DNA of 64,000 bases from Chlamydia muridarum str. Nigg (GTDB taxonomy: Bacteria; Chlamydiota; Chlamydiia; Chlamydiales; Chlamydiaceae): NCBI RefSeq assembly GCF_000006685.1, contig NC_002620.2, positions 220,801 through 284,800 on the forward strand, in the 5' to 3' direction. The notes beneath the pieces were generated by a model. The model worked only from the letters and a program-made list of their open reading frames with translations, did not search any database and had not been told where the DNA came from. Position 1 is the first letter of the stretch; each line of letters begins with the position of its first letter. Position numbers and translations under genes: made by a program. Of the stretch, positions 44,857 through 55,270 are shown piece after piece.

Positions 44857-45953
44857 GCAAGTTTCCGGTAAGCATATAGAGTGATTATAAGCATAACACT
44901 AGCTGGAATAAACATGACTTGCAGAGCCGGTAAAACGCTGTTATTAGCAAGAACCATTCCTGCTTTCAAAAACACGAAAAAGATGTTAATGGTGCCTAAA
45001 GGAACTAAGTAGGCCCAAGTAATTTTAGGAAGCCGATGAAAACGTAAGCAAAGGTAGGCGGATAAGATTACTGATGCTATGCAGAGTAAGGGAGAGATGA
45101 GCATATAGTAGAATAGCGTGAGCAAGGATAAAATCCTTTGAGGAACCGTTGTTAAAAGACCAAACTTTGCTGCATGCCAAGGAATAGCCTGAAAAAAGGC
45201 TGAGAAGCTGCAATCTCTTCCAGTTATGAAAATTTTTGAAAACGGATTGTCGTAATAGCTGAATTCTAATTCAGGGAACTCTTTCATATCAAAGAACTGA
45301 GTTAGAGATATCTCGTGATTTTCGTCTTCAGAAAAATAAGAAACCTCAAGTCCAATAGGAAGGGATGGGGTAGTGAAAGCGAGTTTTTTGATAGAGTAGA
45401 TCGTTTTGGGTCCTTTAATCCAAAAAACATTATTCAGGGTAGCCGCCTTATGATTAATGGAAGAGAAAATAAGAACGGTTTGATCTTTCAGATAAAGCGC
45501 GGGAATTTTTTCCTGAGCTTTTTCTAAGGTCCCTTTGTCCATATGCTCTTTTGTAATAGAAATCTTTTCGCAAATGGGATGGAGCCATTGGAAGTTCGCA
45601 TAAAGAAGAAGGGTAACTAAGGTACTAGACAGAATTAATGGGCGAATTACAGTTTTAAGCGAAAGACCTGAAGCTTGTAACAAAAGAATTTCTCGTTTGC
45701 TTTGCATTGAGAACAGAGTAATTGTTGAAGCAATCGCTACAAGTTGAGGAAGAATAAATTCCGCTTTCAAAGAAATTTGAGAAAGGTAGTAAAGCAAGGA
45801 TAGTTGTAAAGGGGCTCCAGCAATAGCTGTCTTCCCTTCCCGAAAAGCGTGTAATGAATGGTGAATGGAAGCATAGAATATAACCGCTAAAAAAAATAAA
45901 GAAGAAAGGGAGAGCCAGAAGCGAGCGAGAATGTAGCGTTTCCAGATAGCCAT
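44853..45953 (-). CDS. LptF/LptG family LPS export permease (CT838 position)
   Basis: The 366-residue product has the YjgP/YjgQ layout: N-terminal helices (about residues 8-30, 55-85, 100-120), a periplasmic beta-rich middle (about 120-260), then three C-terminal helices (about 275-365). The family motif after helix 1 and the SKREILLLQASGLSLKTVIRPLI coupling region (contacts LptB) are clear. With the upstream paralogue it would form the LptFG heterodimer that extracts lipooligosaccharide. It begins 2 bp after the CT839-like gene. Confidence 0.88.
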   Translation of the reverse strand: MAIWKRYILARFWLSLSSLFFLAVIFYASIHHSLHAFREGKTAIAGAPLQLSLLYYLSQISLKAEFILPQLVAIASTITLFSMQSKREILLLQASGLSLKTVIRPLILSSTLVTLLLYANFQWLHPICEKISITKEHMDKGTLEKAQEKIPALYLKDQTVLIFSSINHKAATLNNVFWIKGPKTIYSIKKLAFTTPSLPIGLEVSYFSEDENHEISLTQFFDMKEFPELEFSYYDNPFSKIFITGRDCSFSAFFQAIPWHAAKFGLLTTVPQRILSLLTLFYYMLISPLLCIASVILSAYLCLRFHRLPKITWAYLVPLGTINIFFVFLKAGMVLANNSVLPALQVMFIPASVMLIITLYAYRKLA

Positions 45954-45955
45954 AT

Positions 45956-47020
45956 CTATGCATGTCCTTGATTTTCTTTATATATTCGCCAAGAAAAAAT
46001 TAGCCATGAGAGTAGTTGGGGAAAAAGGAAAAGCATTAAAGCTGAAATAGGATGGGTGGTATTTTTCCCCACGATAAGAAAGATAAGATTGAGTACTGGA
46101 AATAGAACATAGATGAGAACTGGTTTACGGAAACGAGGTTTGTAAGTTCCCAAGGCTAATCCAGAGAAGGTCATCGTGCTACATAACAATCCTATGGCAA
46201 CACGACGAAGTATTTCTGCAAGATGCAAATGAACATCTTGGATTAATTGTTTCCAGGGCAAATAATCTGTACGAGCTTTCATATAGGATTTCCCTGCAAA
46301 TAAGGTCGCTGTAATTTTAGGGATAAACAATTCATCCAAAGTTTCTAGATAAAATTCATTAGGATTGGATGTACGAGCTTCCGAAAAGAGGGGGACTTTA
46401 GAAATTACCAAGACATTCTTAGCTTGAACAGAATCCTTGTTCACATCAGGAATAATGGTTTCAACAAACCCAATGTTGGATATCTCTTGGTTATGTTTTA
46501 AAGCAATAATTACGTTATCAAATTTGCTTTTCCCACAGTGGTCTATTGCAATAAAGATGCGGTCATTCTCTTTTTTTTGCAGGGTTTGTAGTAAAAGTGC
46601 TGGGGATGTCATGGCGATATTCGCGATTTCTTTCCCTGTTTGAAAGCGGCAAATAGAAGCTAGTTCCGAGCATGTGTAGAAATTGAAGCAGCAAAGGATT
46701 CCCGATGTGATTAAAATCGGAAAGATAATCATGCCTTGAGATGCTCCAGAAGCTTTTAAAAAGGTAATTTGGTTATTATCGGAGAGTTTGCGAAATAAGG
46801 TAAAAGCCGAAATAAAGCAAGAAGCTGGGAGTATAAAAGGAAGAAGGTAAGGAATTTGGTAAGCTGTGACTCTAAAGACGGTCGCATAAGGCACATCTTT
46901 AGCGATGTAGCTGACAATTTCTTGCAAAGAGCTAATGATAGAAATACAAATTAGACTAAGCGTACAGAAGACAGTTGTTTTTAAATAACGGAAAATAAGA
47001 ACTTTCCATAGAATAGGCAT
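45956..47020 (-). CDS. LptF/LptG family LPS export permease (CT839 position)
   Basis: The 354-residue product shares the layout of its neighbour: FRYLKTTVFCTLSLICISII first helix, LPFILPASCFISAFTLFRKLSDNNQITFLKASGASQGMIIFPI (LptB-contacting loop), a soluble periplasmic domain (about residues 130-265), and C-terminal helices. KLSDNNQITFLKASG corresponds to the usual RLxxDxExxxxxAxG motif. It is first in the two-gene unit and divergent from tilS. Which of the pair is LptF and which LptG I cannot decide by eye. Confidence 0.88.
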   Translation of the reverse strand: MPILWKVLIFRYLKTTVFCTLSLICISIISSLQEIVSYIAKDVPYATVFRVTAYQIPYLLPFILPASCFISAFTLFRKLSDNNQITFLKASGASQGMIIFPILITSGILCCFNFYTCSELASICRFQTGKEIANIAMTSPALLLQTLQKKENDRIFIAIDHCGKSKFDNVIIALKHNQEISNIGFVETIIPDVNKDSVQAKNVLVISKVPLFSEARTSNPNEFYLETLDELFIPKITATLFAGKSYMKARTDYLPWKQLIQDVHLHLAEILRRVAIGLLCSTMTFSGLALGTYKPRFRKPVLIYVLFPVLNLIFLIVGKNTTHPISALMLFLFPQLLSWLIFSWRIYKENQGHA

Positions 47021-47117
47021 GGCGATTCCGCAATAGACAATTAGTTAAACGTTTTAGTTAACAAAACTACGCGCATAGAAAAATCTTGTAAATCTGTGGA
47101 TAGTTAAGAACGCTGTT

Positions 47118-48083
47118 ATGGTAATCCGTTTATTCGAGAATGATAAGCAATTAGAAGTTTTTTTTTCTTCTTTAGACAAGAAAAAAAAATACTTGCTGGC
47201 GTTATCCGGCGGGAGTGATTCCTTATTATTAATGTATTTGCTGAGGTCTCGAGGCATTTCTTTCACGGCTGTACATGTGGATTATGGCTGGAGGGAGACT
47301 TCATATCAGGAAGCTTGTGATTTGGCTTCCTTATGCGAGCGGGAACAAATTCCTTTTATTTTAGATCGCCAGGAAGTCGCAAATCCTATGGATTTTAGTG
47401 ACATCGAGAATATTGCTCGGCAATACCGTTACGAGTTATTTTATCGATTGTGTAAAGAACGACTTTTCGCAGGTGTGTTTCTAGGGCATCATGCAGATGA
47501 TCAAGCAGAAACCATTTTGAAACGGGTATTTGAAGGAGCTCATCTTGGAAATCTCAAGGGAATGGCACGGTATGGAACATATAAGGGCATAACATTACTG
47601 CGACCGCTTCTACATATTACTAAGAGGCAAATTGTTGAAGCTCTTGATAATTATCGAATTGAGTATGTTCAGGATGCCACAAATGCTGATGAACGCTTTT
47701 TACGTGCAAGAATGAGGGAACAATTATTCCCTTATCTACAAGAGATTTTCGGGAAAAATATCAGACAGCCTTTGCTTTTTCTTGCGGAAGATTCTGCAGA
47801 GCTCAGAGAGTACTTAGATCAGCAAGCAGCACCTTTTTTATCGCAGGTTATTGATAATGAGATAGGACAATTTCTACCTGTGGGACAAGAGTTATTACAA
47901 ACGGCCTTTTTGACAAAGTGGGTATGTAAGCAGTTTTTCTTCAAGCAGGGGCTTGTCGCTTCAAAGGGTTTTTTGCAAACGGTTTATGATCATCTCGTGC
48001 GAAGATCTGAGGCAAGATTACGACTTCGTAATCGAACCGTATTGGTAAAAGCTAGGGGAGTAATCATAGAAAGTATATATTGA
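47118..48083 (+). CDS. tilS: tRNA(Ile)-lysidine synthase
   Basis: The 321-residue product has the PP-loop LALSGGSDSLLLM (SGGSDS at about residues 30-35) that activates C34 of the CAU-anticodon tRNA-Ile with ATP. GHHADDQAETILKRVFEGAHLGNLKGM is the TilS-specific motif. It is short and carries little beyond the N-terminal domain and a partial TilS C-terminal region. It converts the anticodon to lysidine so that the tRNA reads AUA, which is essential. Confidence 0.95.
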   Translation: MVIRLFENDKQLEVFFSSLDKKKKYLLALSGGSDSLLLMYLLRSRGISFTAVHVDYGWRETSYQEACDLASLCEREQIPFILDRQEVANPMDFSDIENIARQYRYELFYRLCKERLFAGVFLGHHADDQAETILKRVFEGAHLGNLKGMARYGTYKGITLLRPLLHITKRQIVEALDNYRIEYVQDATNADERFLRARMREQLFPYLQEIFGKNIRQPLLFLAEDSAELREYLDQQAAPFLSQVIDNEIGQFLPVGQELLQTAFLTKWVCKQFFFKQGLVASKGFLQTVYDHLVRRSEARLRLRNRTVLVKARGVIIESIY

Positions 48084-48244
48084 TGGTGTTTTCAGGGCTT
48101 TCATAGTATGGTTCATCAGATTGTTGAAAGAAAAACACTTCTTGTTTTTTATCTCTACAATTAGAGGTTTATAAACAAAATAATAAAATATTTTGATATA
48201 TTGAATAATTATCTGCCTGTTTGATTAGCATTGTAGTGAGTTTT

Positions 48245-50983
48245 ATGGCTAAAGATAAAAAAACAAATCCAGAATCTAAAAAAAGTTTTCCTACTGCTTT
48301 TTTCTTTCTTTTGTTCGGAGTAATTTTTGGCGTAGTTACAGTCCAAAACTTTTTCTCTGCTAAAAAAGCTTCGGTGGGCTTCAGCCATCAACTCGAACAT
48401 CTCGTGAATCTCAAGTTACTGATTCCAGAAGAGAGCCGTAAGATCGCTTTGAATGATAATTTAGTGTCATTCAGTGGACGTTTCCGAGAATCTGTTCCAG
48501 CTGAAGGTCAGGTTCGGTACCAGTATCTTAATCTTATTGATCGTAAACATCAGATAGATTTTGAGTTGGAAGAAACAACGACATCCTTGTCGGTTTTATC
48601 AAAAGAAGTTCGTAATGCGGTCACTTGGTTTTCAGCTATTTCTGGAATGCCAATCCCTGAATCCGGTTATACTATTTCTCCTCGAACGGATGTAGGACTT
48701 TCGGTTTTAGAGCCTTTAGTTATTCATGGTCCTGTAAGTGTTCAGATTGTGAATCTGGCTACTTTGGAAGACCGGGTACGTTCTTTACCTAGATCTGCAG
48801 AAAGTCTTAGAGTTTTTGGTTCCGATTTGTATGCGTTGATTGGGAAATATCTTTCGCCAGCTTTGGGAATAGGCTCTGAATCCTTGAAAAAAGAAATTAA
48901 GGATTTGTATCAGCAGGTAGAAAGTTCTCTAACTCAAGTTGTTGAAGGGGAGCAGGCTATCACCTTGTACAAAACAGTATTAGAGACTTTACATAGGATT
49001 TCTTTATCGCTTGTTTCTCCAGAGGATGGAGCTCGTTTCAATCAATTGCGTTCCGTACGTCTGTATCGTGAAGATTTCAACAGATGTATGAAATTATTAG
49101 GGGAAAGTGATGAAATTCAAGCTCAGCTCGACAAAATTCGGGGTGAATTAGTCCAGGCTGTTTGGTATTTCAATAACCAAGAGCTTTCTTCTCGAGCTTT
49201 AGAGAAACAAGATCCTGAAGTTTTCAGCCGATGGTTTGAAGGTGCTAAACAAGAGTGGGCCGCGTTCTCTGGAAACAAATCTTTGTCATTTAGAGCTCCA
49301 GACCAGCCACGAAATTTAGTTTTAGAAAAAACATTTAGAAGTGAAGAGCCAACTCCCCACTATTCTAGTTATCTTTTCACTTTTATGCCGATTATTTTGG
49401 TCCTGCTATTTATCTACTTTATCTTTTCTCGTCAGGTAAAGGGGATGAATGGTTCCGCCATGTCATTTGGGAAATCTCCCGCGAGATTGTTAACAAAGGG
49501 ACAGAATAAAGTAACGTTTGCTGATGTAGCAGGGATAGAGGAAGCTAAGGAAGAGCTTGTTGAGATCGTAGATTTCTTGAAAAATCCAACTAAGTTTACG
49601 AGCTTAGGGGGACGTATTCCTAAGGGGATTCTTCTTATAGGGGCTCCAGGAACAGGAAAAACTTTAATTGCTAAAGCTGTTGCTGGTGAGGCAGACCGTC
49701 CCTTCTTCTCCATAGCAGGCTCTGATTTCGTTGAAATGTTTGTAGGGGTCGGTGCCAGCAGAATTCGAGATATGTTTGAGCAAGCTAAACGAAATGCTCC
49801 CTGCATTATTTTTATTGATGAAATTGATGCTGTTGGTCGTCATCGTGGTGCTGGTATTGGAGGGGGCCATGATGAAAGAGAGCAGACTTTAAACCAGCTA
49901 TTAGTGGAAATGGATGGCTTCGGGACAAACGAAGGGGTTATCCTCATGGCTGCAACAAACCGTCCAGATGTTTTAGACAAGGCTTTGTTACGTCCAGGAC
50001 GATTTGATCGCCGTGTTGTTGTGAATCTCCCTGATATAAAAGGCCGTTTCGAAATTCTTTCGGTTCATGCTAAACGCATCAAATTGGATCCTACTGTGGA
50101 TCTCATGGCAGTTGCTCGTAGTACTCCTGGAGCTTCAGGAGCCGATTTAGAAAATCTTCTGAATGAAGCGGCATTGTTGGCTGCTAGAAAAGACCGTACT
50201 GCTGTTACTGCGGTTGAGGTTGCAGAGGCTAGAGATAAGGTTCTTTATGGTAAAGAACGGCGTAGTTTAGAAATGGATGTTCAAGAGAAAAAGACAACAG
50301 CATATCACGAATCAGGACATGCTATTGTTGGGCTTTGTGTTGAGCATTCGGATCCTGTGGATAAGGTAACCATTATTCCTAGGGGATTGTCTTTAGGGGC
50401 TACACACTTCCTCCCAGAAAAAAATAAATTAAGCTACTGGAAAAAAGAGCTTTATGATCAGTTGGCTGTTCTTATGGGGGGACGAGCTGCCGAGCAAATT
50501 TTCCTAGGGGACGTTTCTAGTGGAGCACAACAAGATATTGCGCAAGCGACAAAGATCGTACGTAGTATGATTTGTGAATGGGGGATGAGCGATCAGTTGG
50601 GAACCGTAGCCTATGATGAGCGTTCGGATGCAGCTCCTACTGGATATGGATCTTATCATGAAAAAAATTATTCAGAAGAGACGGCTAAATCCATTGATAA
50701 TGAGCTCAAGACTCTATTAGATGCTGCATATCAAAGAGCTTTGGATATTATTAACAGTCATAAGGAAGAATTAGAGCTTATGACTCAGATGTTAATAGAA
50801 TTTGAAACTTTGGATTCTAAGGATGTTAAAGAAATTATGGACCATTCTTGGGATGCAGAGAAGAAGCGTGCTCGTATGAAGGAAGAAGGTATGTTGTATA
50901 AGAAAGTATCAGAAGATCTTCCTCCTCCCCCTCCCCAAGAAGATGTGCAGGATGGAACGTTGAAGTTTAATATCGGCACGTAA
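48245..50983 (+). CDS. ftsH: ATP-dependent zinc metalloprotease FtsH
   Basis: I take ATG 48245 (912 residues); eight extra codons from TTG 48221 look spurious. It is much longer than E. coli FtsH (644) because of a large periplasmic insert between the two N-terminal membrane helices (about residues 16-36 and 375-400). The AAA domain has Walker A GAPGTGKT (about 465-472), Walker [12 protein letters not shown] and the second region of homology [18 protein letters not shown]. The zinc site is HESGH (about 689-693). The last residues are Pro-rich (PPPPPQED). It degrades membrane and regulatory proteins. A strong terminator follows. Confidence 0.97.
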   Translation: MAKDKKTNPESKKSFPTAFFFLLFGVIFGVVTVQNFFSAKKASVGFSHQLEHLVNLKLLIPEESRKIALNDNLVSFSGRFRESVPAEGQVRYQYLNLIDRKHQIDFELEETTTSLSVLSKEVRNAVTWFSAISGMPIPESGYTISPRTDVGLSVLEPLVIHGPVSVQIVNLATLEDRVRSLPRSAESLRVFGSDLYALIGKYLSPALGIGSESLKKEIKDLYQQVESSLTQVVEGEQAITLYKTVLETLHRISLSLVSPEDGARFNQLRSVRLYREDFNRCMKLLGESDEIQAQLDKIRGELVQAVWYFNNQELSSRALEKQDPEVFSRWFEGAKQEWAAFSGNKSLSFRAPDQPRNLVLEKTFRSEEPTPHYSSYLFTFMPIILVLLFIYFIFSRQVKGMNGSAMSFGKSPARLLTKGQNKVTFADVAGIEEAKEELVEIVDFLKNPTKFTSLGGRIPKGILLIGAPGTGKTLIAKAVAGEADRPFFSIAGSDFVEMFVGVGASRIRDMFEQAKRNAPCIIFIDEIDAVGRHRGAGIGGGHDEREQTLNQLLVEMDGFGTNEGVILMAATNRPDVLDKALLRPGRFDRRVVVNLPDIKGRFEILSVHAKRIKLDPTVDLMAVARSTPGASGADLENLLNEAALLAARKDRTAVTAVEVAEARDKVLYGKERRSLEMDVQEKKTTAYHESGHAIVGLCVEHSDPVDKVTIIPRGLSLGATHFLPEKNKLSYWKKELYDQLAVLMGGRAAEQIFLGDVSSGAQQDIAQATKIVRSMICEWGMSDQLGTVAYDERSDAAPTGYGSYHEKNYSEETAKSIDNELKTLLDAAYQRALDIINSHKEELELMTQMLIEFETLDSKDVKEIMDHSWDAEKKRARMKEEGMLYKKVSEDLPPPPPQEDVQDGTLKFNIGT

Positions 50984-51011
50984 TCTTGATGGTGAAATTC
51001 GAAACAAAAAA

Positions 51012-51042
51012 GAGAGCCTCCAAAAAGGGGCTCTCTTTTTTT
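51012..51042 (+). terminator. Rho-independent terminator of ftsH
   Basis: GAGAGCC (51012-51018) pairs with GGCTCTC (51029-51035) and seven T follow. It lies 28 bp after the ftsH stop codon. Confidence 0.92.
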
Positions 51043-51074
51043 ATGGGTAAGAGATAAGCAATAAAGTTTCATCA

Positions 51075-51108
51075 ATAAAAAAGCTAAGAGAGAATCCTCT
51101 CTTAGCTT
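51075..51108 (-). terminator. Rho-independent terminator of rpsO-pnp (minus strand)
   Basis: AAGCTAAGAGAG (51081-51092) pairs with CTCTCTTAGCTT (51097-51108), loop AATC. Read on the minus strand, the stem is followed by TTTTTT (complement of 51075-51080). It lies 39 bp past the pnp stop codon. Confidence 0.92.
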
Positions 51109-51146
51109 TTCAGAGTTATTTGAATTTAGTAGGATCGTCTATTTTA

Positions 51147-53228
51147 CTATTCTAAAGTTGCTTTATGGCTAAGTTTTAGTTGCCCCTTCTCATTGATGCT
51201 GAGCAACTTAACCGCTAGGCGATCACCTTCTTTTACGAAATCAGCTACATTGTCTACTTTTTGTTTAGACAATTCTGAAATATGACAAAGACCCTCTTTA
51301 CCAGGAAGGACTTCTACAAATGCTCCAAAGGCCACAACGGAAGTGACTCGGCCGTTATAGATCTTGCCAACCTCAACTTCTCCCGTTAATCCCTCAATAA
51401 GCTCCTTAGCTTTATCGATAGATTCTTGGGTGTTAGCTGATATGTTAATGAGCCCGTTATCGTTAATGTCAACTTGAGCTCCTGATCGCTCAATAATTTG
51501 ACGGATCTGTTTCCCTCCAGGACCTATTACTGTCGCGATTTTTGAAGTATTGATTTGCATAGTTTCAATACGAGGAGCATATCTGGAAACAGAATCATTA
51601 GGAGAAGACATTACCTGTGTCATAAGATTTAGGATATGGCTTCGACCTTGCTTAGCTTGGGCCAACGCCTGCTCCATGATCTCATGGGTAATTCCTTCTA
51701 CTTTAATGTCCATTTGGAATGCTGTGATTCCTTCTTCAGTTCCCGCGACTTTAAAATCCATATCGCCGAGATGATCTTCTATCCCTGAAATATCAGAAAG
51801 GACAATAGCCTTATCTTGATCTAGGATTAGACCCATAGCAATGCCGGCTACAGGAGCTTTGATAGGCACTCCTGCATCCATCAGAGAAAGACAGCCCCCA
51901 CATACAGAAGCCATAGAAGAAGACCCATTGGATTCTGTAATATTAGACTCCACTCGAACAGTGTAAGGGAATCGAGATGCTTCAGGAAGGACATGACTTA
52001 AAGCTTTTTCAGCTAATTTTCCGTGACCTATTTCGCGTCTCCCTGGAGATCCGATTCTACCAACTTCTCCTACAGAGAAAGGAGGGAAAAAATACTGCAA
52101 ATAAAAGCGCGCTGCTCCATCCCCATTTAGGTCTTCAAATCGTTGTGCCATACTTTCACCCCCAAGTGTGCATACAGCTACACTTTGTGTTTCTCCACGG
52201 GTAAATAGGCAGCTTCCATGTGTTCGTGGAAGGAAAGAGACTTCTATGGAAATAGGGCGAATTTCTGTTGTACTTCGTCCGTCTACGCGAATGCCGAGAT
52301 CTCTAATTAAAGCTCGCATTTGATTGGATTTTGCATTCTTAAATGCAGCTTTCACGTTCAATAAAGAAAAATCACTTTCTTCTTGAACTAAGTTGGCGAC
52401 AACAGATTCTTCTAACTCTTTTGAGACTTGTTCTAAAGCGTCTCTATCTCTAAAAGACAGTGCTTTTTCGAATTTTTCTCTAATAAAATTCGAAACAACA
52501 TTTTGCACATCTTCCGGCAGATCAAGGACAGCCGAGAGCTGTTTTTCCTTACCAATCGCTTTCTGCCAAGCTTCAATAGCGTCACATATTTTAGCTATGT
52601 ATTTTTGTCCAAAAGCAATAGCTTCTAAAACTTGCTCTTCAGTCAAAAAGTCGCAATGACCTTCGATCATTAATACCGCAGAAGCTGTTCCTGCCATAAC
52701 GAGATCAAGCTTGGATGCGTCTAACTCATCTTTAGTTGGGTTAACTACCCATTTTCCTTCGACGAGACCGACGCGTACACCTGCAACAATACAATTCTGA
52801 GGGACCTCTGAGATAGCTAAAGCTGCAGAAGCTCCACAAATAGCTAAGGGGTCTGGTAAAGTTTTCCCGTCATAAGACCAAACGTAGGACAAGACTTGAA
52901 TGTCTTGCATAAGTCTATTAGGGAATGATGGACGCAAAGAGCGATCTATCAGTCGAGAAATAAGAATTTCTTTCTCGGAGGGACGACCTTCGCGTTTCAG
53001 AAATCCTCCAGAGGTTTTCCCCGCGGAGGAAAACTTTTCTTGATAGTCTACTCTGAAAGGCAGAAAATCTACGGCCTCTGATAAAGAGGCCGCGCACGCT
53101 GATGAAAAAACCCAAGTTTCATTCATTTTGACAAGAACAGCTCCATTGGCTTGGCGAGCTATTTTCCCTGTCTCGAAAATCAGTGTCTTATCTTTGTCTA
53201 ACGCAACAGAAAAAGTCTCAAAAGCCAT
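51147..53228 (-). CDS. pnp: Polyribonucleotide nucleotidyltransferase
   Basis: The 693-residue product contains two RNase PH domains (about residues 10-220 and 310-545; FKREGRPSEKEILISRLIDRSLRP, SVAVCTLGG, MDFKVAGTEEGITAFQMDIK), then a KH domain (IATVIGPGGKQIRQIIERSG, about 558-610) and an S1 domain (GKIYNGRVTSVVAFGAFVEVLPGKEGLCHIS, about 620-690). It degrades RNA 3'-5' by phosphorolysis. It is 27 bp after rpsO, the classic rpsO-pnp order. Confidence 0.98.
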   Translation of the reverse strand: MAFETFSVALDKDKTLIFETGKIARQANGAVLVKMNETWVFSSACAASLSEAVDFLPFRVDYQEKFSSAGKTSGGFLKREGRPSEKEILISRLIDRSLRPSFPNRLMQDIQVLSYVWSYDGKTLPDPLAICGASAALAISEVPQNCIVAGVRVGLVEGKWVVNPTKDELDASKLDLVMAGTASAVLMIEGHCDFLTEEQVLEAIAFGQKYIAKICDAIEAWQKAIGKEKQLSAVLDLPEDVQNVVSNFIREKFEKALSFRDRDALEQVSKELEESVVANLVQEESDFSLLNVKAAFKNAKSNQMRALIRDLGIRVDGRSTTEIRPISIEVSFLPRTHGSCLFTRGETQSVAVCTLGGESMAQRFEDLNGDGAARFYLQYFFPPFSVGEVGRIGSPGRREIGHGKLAEKALSHVLPEASRFPYTVRVESNITESNGSSSMASVCGGCLSLMDAGVPIKAPVAGIAMGLILDQDKAIVLSDISGIEDHLGDMDFKVAGTEEGITAFQMDIKVEGITHEIMEQALAQAKQGRSHILNLMTQVMSSPNDSVSRYAPRIETMQINTSKIATVIGPGGKQIRQIIERSGAQVDINDNGLINISANTQESIDKAKELIEGLTGEVEVGKIYNGRVTSVVAFGAFVEVLPGKEGLCHISELSKQKVDNVADFVKEGDRLAVKLLSINEKGQLKLSHKATLE

Positions 53229-53255
53229 GAAGTTGTCCTAAAACGAAATCGGGTA

Positions 53256-53525
53256 TTATTTTCTCAAGTTAAGGCGAGCGATTAAATTTTTATATCTTTC
53301 AGTATCAGTAGAATTTAAGTACTCTAAGAGCTTTCTTCTCTGCCCTACTAATTTTAGCAAAGCCAAGCGAGAATTTTGATCTTTAGGAGATCTTTTAAGG
53401 TGCTCCTTGAGTTCCGTTATGTGCTCAGTCAGAATAGCAATCTGCACATCCGCTGAACCTGTGTCTTTTTCGTGAAGTTGAAATTTTTTAGTAATTTCTT
53501 CTTTAGTGCCCTTATCCAAAGACAT
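53256..53525 (-). CDS. rpsO: 30S ribosomal protein S15
   Basis: The 89-residue product begins [30 protein letters not shown], a standard S15 start. The conserved motifs [12 protein letters not shown]-rich helix [14 protein letters not shown] and [15 protein letters not shown] are complete. ATG at 53525 is preceded by AAGGAGAC on the minus strand. A longer frame beginning near 53594 adds 23 nonconserved residues and is not used. It binds 16S rRNA. Confidence 0.98.
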
Positions 53526-53752
53526 TCGCTGTCTCCTTAAATACAAAAAATGCCGTAATGGCCAATTATACCTAAGAGGTTTGTTAATGTACATCTTTTG
53601 CTAGAGTAAGAAGTTTTTTTTCTTTATTGAGCGAAATGTAAGACGTCGATTAAGTGATTTGTAGTATGTTATGAGGGCTTTTTGGTTAAGATAAAGGCTT
53701 GCTAATTATTGAAAGAAGCAAAGCTTTTTTTTATTAGGTTATAGTTATTTTT

Positions 53753-54226
53753 ATGTGTATAGAAAAAGATTTATTTTTCATGAAGAAGGCTCTAGATGAG
53801 GCTAGGAAGGCATATGAACTAGATGAGGTTCCTGTCGGTTGCATCATTGTTCAAGGAGATGCGATCATAGCTAGAGGTCACAATAGTGTGGAGCGATTAA
53901 AAGACCCGACAGCGCATGCTGAAATGATTTGTATTAGTGCGGCAGCAGAGTATCTCCAAAATTGGAGGCTAAAAGATACCACTCTGTATTGTACTTTAGA
54001 GCCCTGTCTAATGTGTGCGGGAGCAATTCAGTTAGCGCGTATTCCCAGAATTGTTTGGGGGGCTCCTGATTTGCGATTGGGGGCTGGAGGTAGTTGGTTA
54101 AATGTTTTTTTGGAAAAACATCCTTTTCATCAAGTAGAGTGCTGCCCAGGGATTTGTCATCAAGAGTCTGAATGGTTGATGAAAAACTTTTTTTGGGAGA
54201 AAAGAAAGGAGAAAAATGAAAAATAA
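53753..54226 (+). CDS. tadA: tRNA-specific adenosine deaminase
   Basis: The 157-residue CDA-fold enzyme has zinc ligands His55 and catalytic Glu57 (TAHAEM) and Cys85/Cys88 (EPCLMCAGAI). VPVGCIIV and RIVWGAPDLRLGAGG match TadA, which makes inosine at the wobble base of tRNA-Arg(ACG). It overlaps the next gene by 11 bp. Confidence 0.95.
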   Translation: MCIEKDLFFMKKALDEARKAYELDEVPVGCIIVQGDAIIARGHNSVERLKDPTAHAEMICISAAAEYLQNWRLKDTTLYCTLEPCLMCAGAIQLARIPRIVWGAPDLRLGAGGSWLNVFLEKHPFHQVECCPGICHQESEWLMKNFFWEKRKEKNEK

Positions 54227-54494
54227 AATTTTTGAGTTACTTAATCACCTATATTCTAAGCAGGAAAAACGGCTAATGACTCTGGGTACTAGCATGGTTC
54301 CCGAATTGACAACAGAAGATCTTTTACAGCCGATGGATTATGATGAACTCGAGGGGAACCCTTCTTTTAGATTTGAAGAGGGGGTTTTGAGTGGGATAGG
54401 AGAGGTTAGAGCCGCTCTTTATTCCTTTTTTTCTGACCAAGAAGACTCCATGCGTGAGGAGTTTTCTAGCGATATATCCCTCTGTAAGGATTAG
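54216..54494 (+). CDS. Small acidic protein of unknown function (CT845 position)
   Basis: The 92-residue product is translated from an ATG within the 3' end of tadA, with AGAAAGGAG just upstream. It is acidic in its second half (MDYDELEGNP, SDQEDSMREE) and has no signal peptide or membrane helix. I recognise no family. Coupling to tadA suggests co-expression. Its 3' end overlaps the convergent rhomboid-like gene by 29 bp. Confidence 0.75.
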   Translation: MKNKIFELLNHLYSKQEKRLMTLGTSMVPELTTEDLLQPMDYDELEGNPSFRFEEGVLSGIGEVRAALYSFFSDQEDSMREEFSSDISLCKD

Positions 54495-55170
54495 GAATTT
54501 TCTCTCTATAGCAAAAAAATACGGCTAAAACCATAGATAGCACAGAACCGAGTAAGGCTGCGTAAGCTCCGGACAGAATAAGAATAAGAAAATAGAAATG
54601 CAGAAGAAGGATGAAGCTCCATTTTCTAGATAAAGAGATGGGGAAAATGGGAAGAGTAAGTCTTTTTTCTGGATCTAAGAAAACTCGCACGATCAAAAGG
54701 GCACAAATTAAGCTTTCTGGTCCAAATAAGGATTGAGAGCTGCCGATTAACCATAAGAAGGCCCAAATGCTAATCCCCACGATACTTACTTGAGTGGTAA
54801 GAAGAAAAATAAAGCGGCTCATTCCTAATTTGCGGATAATCGCATCTGTAGCTTTATAAAATAGAATGAAATCCAAAGTATTACGCATGAGCAAGCGTTG
54901 CGTAATTTCCAAGCTCCGAGAATCACTAAGATTTAGGGTGTCTGCTGTGACTAGAGGGTAGGTAAACCACTGCCAAAAATAATGTTGACTGATCCCTTTC
55001 ACGGAAAGAGCGAGCCACTCTATAGGGCCACGCATTTGAAAAAAATATTGTAAGAAAAACGCGATGAAAGGAGCTGAGCAGGAAGTTACCAGCACTAAAA
55101 GAGGAAGCCGTTTAAGGGCTCTACCTAAAAATGGGGTGTGTTTGTACTTGTCTGGGAAGATAACTCTCAT
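54466..55170 (-). CDS. Rhomboid-like membrane protein lacking the catalytic dyad (CT846 position)
   Basis: I choose ATG 55170 (234 residues); a TTG at 55191 would add seven. About six membrane helices are present. FWQWFTYPLVT resembles the rhomboid L1-H2 motif, and the helix near LIGSSQSLFGPESLICALLIV sits where active rhomboids have GxSG, which is missing. The last helix reads SGAYAALLGSVLS where an AH-x-x-G helix with catalytic His is expected; His is absent. This suggests a pseudoprotease of the derlin/iRhom kind. The fold call is by eye and moderate. Confidence 0.65.
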   Translation of the reverse strand: MRVIFPDKYKHTPFLGRALKRLPLLVLVTSCSAPFIAFFLQYFFQMRGPIEWLALSVKGISQHYFWQWFTYPLVTADTLNLSDSRSLEITQRLLMRNTLDFILFYKATDAIIRKLGMSRFIFLLTTQVSIVGISIWAFLWLIGSSQSLFGPESLICALLIVRVFLDPEKRLTLPIFPISLSRKWSFILLLHFYFLILILSGAYAALLGSVLSMVLAVFFCYREKIPNPYRGIYR

Positions 55171-55211
55171 GAAGGAGAGACCTTTTTGCAAAAGTGTTTA
55201 CAATGGGCCCT

Positions 55212-55240
55212 ATTATCTAGGCTGTGTTTTTGGCTGTCAA
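55212..55240 (-). promoter_or_regulatory. Near-consensus sigma-66 promoter of the CT846-like gene
   Basis: On the minus strand TTGACA (55240-55235) and GATAAT (55217-55212) are 17 bp apart, six and five matches of six. Initiation near 55205 would place the ATG at 55170 about 35 nt downstream. This is the best promoter match seen in the window. Confidence 0.75.
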
Positions 55241-55270
55241 CCTTCCTTTTGTTCTCTTATAAGTTTGTTT

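Noticed and set aside
53526..53594. 23-residue N-terminal extension of S15
   Set aside because: S15 normally starts MSLDxxxKxEI; the ATG at 53525 has AAGGAGAC before it, while the extension covers leader sequence.
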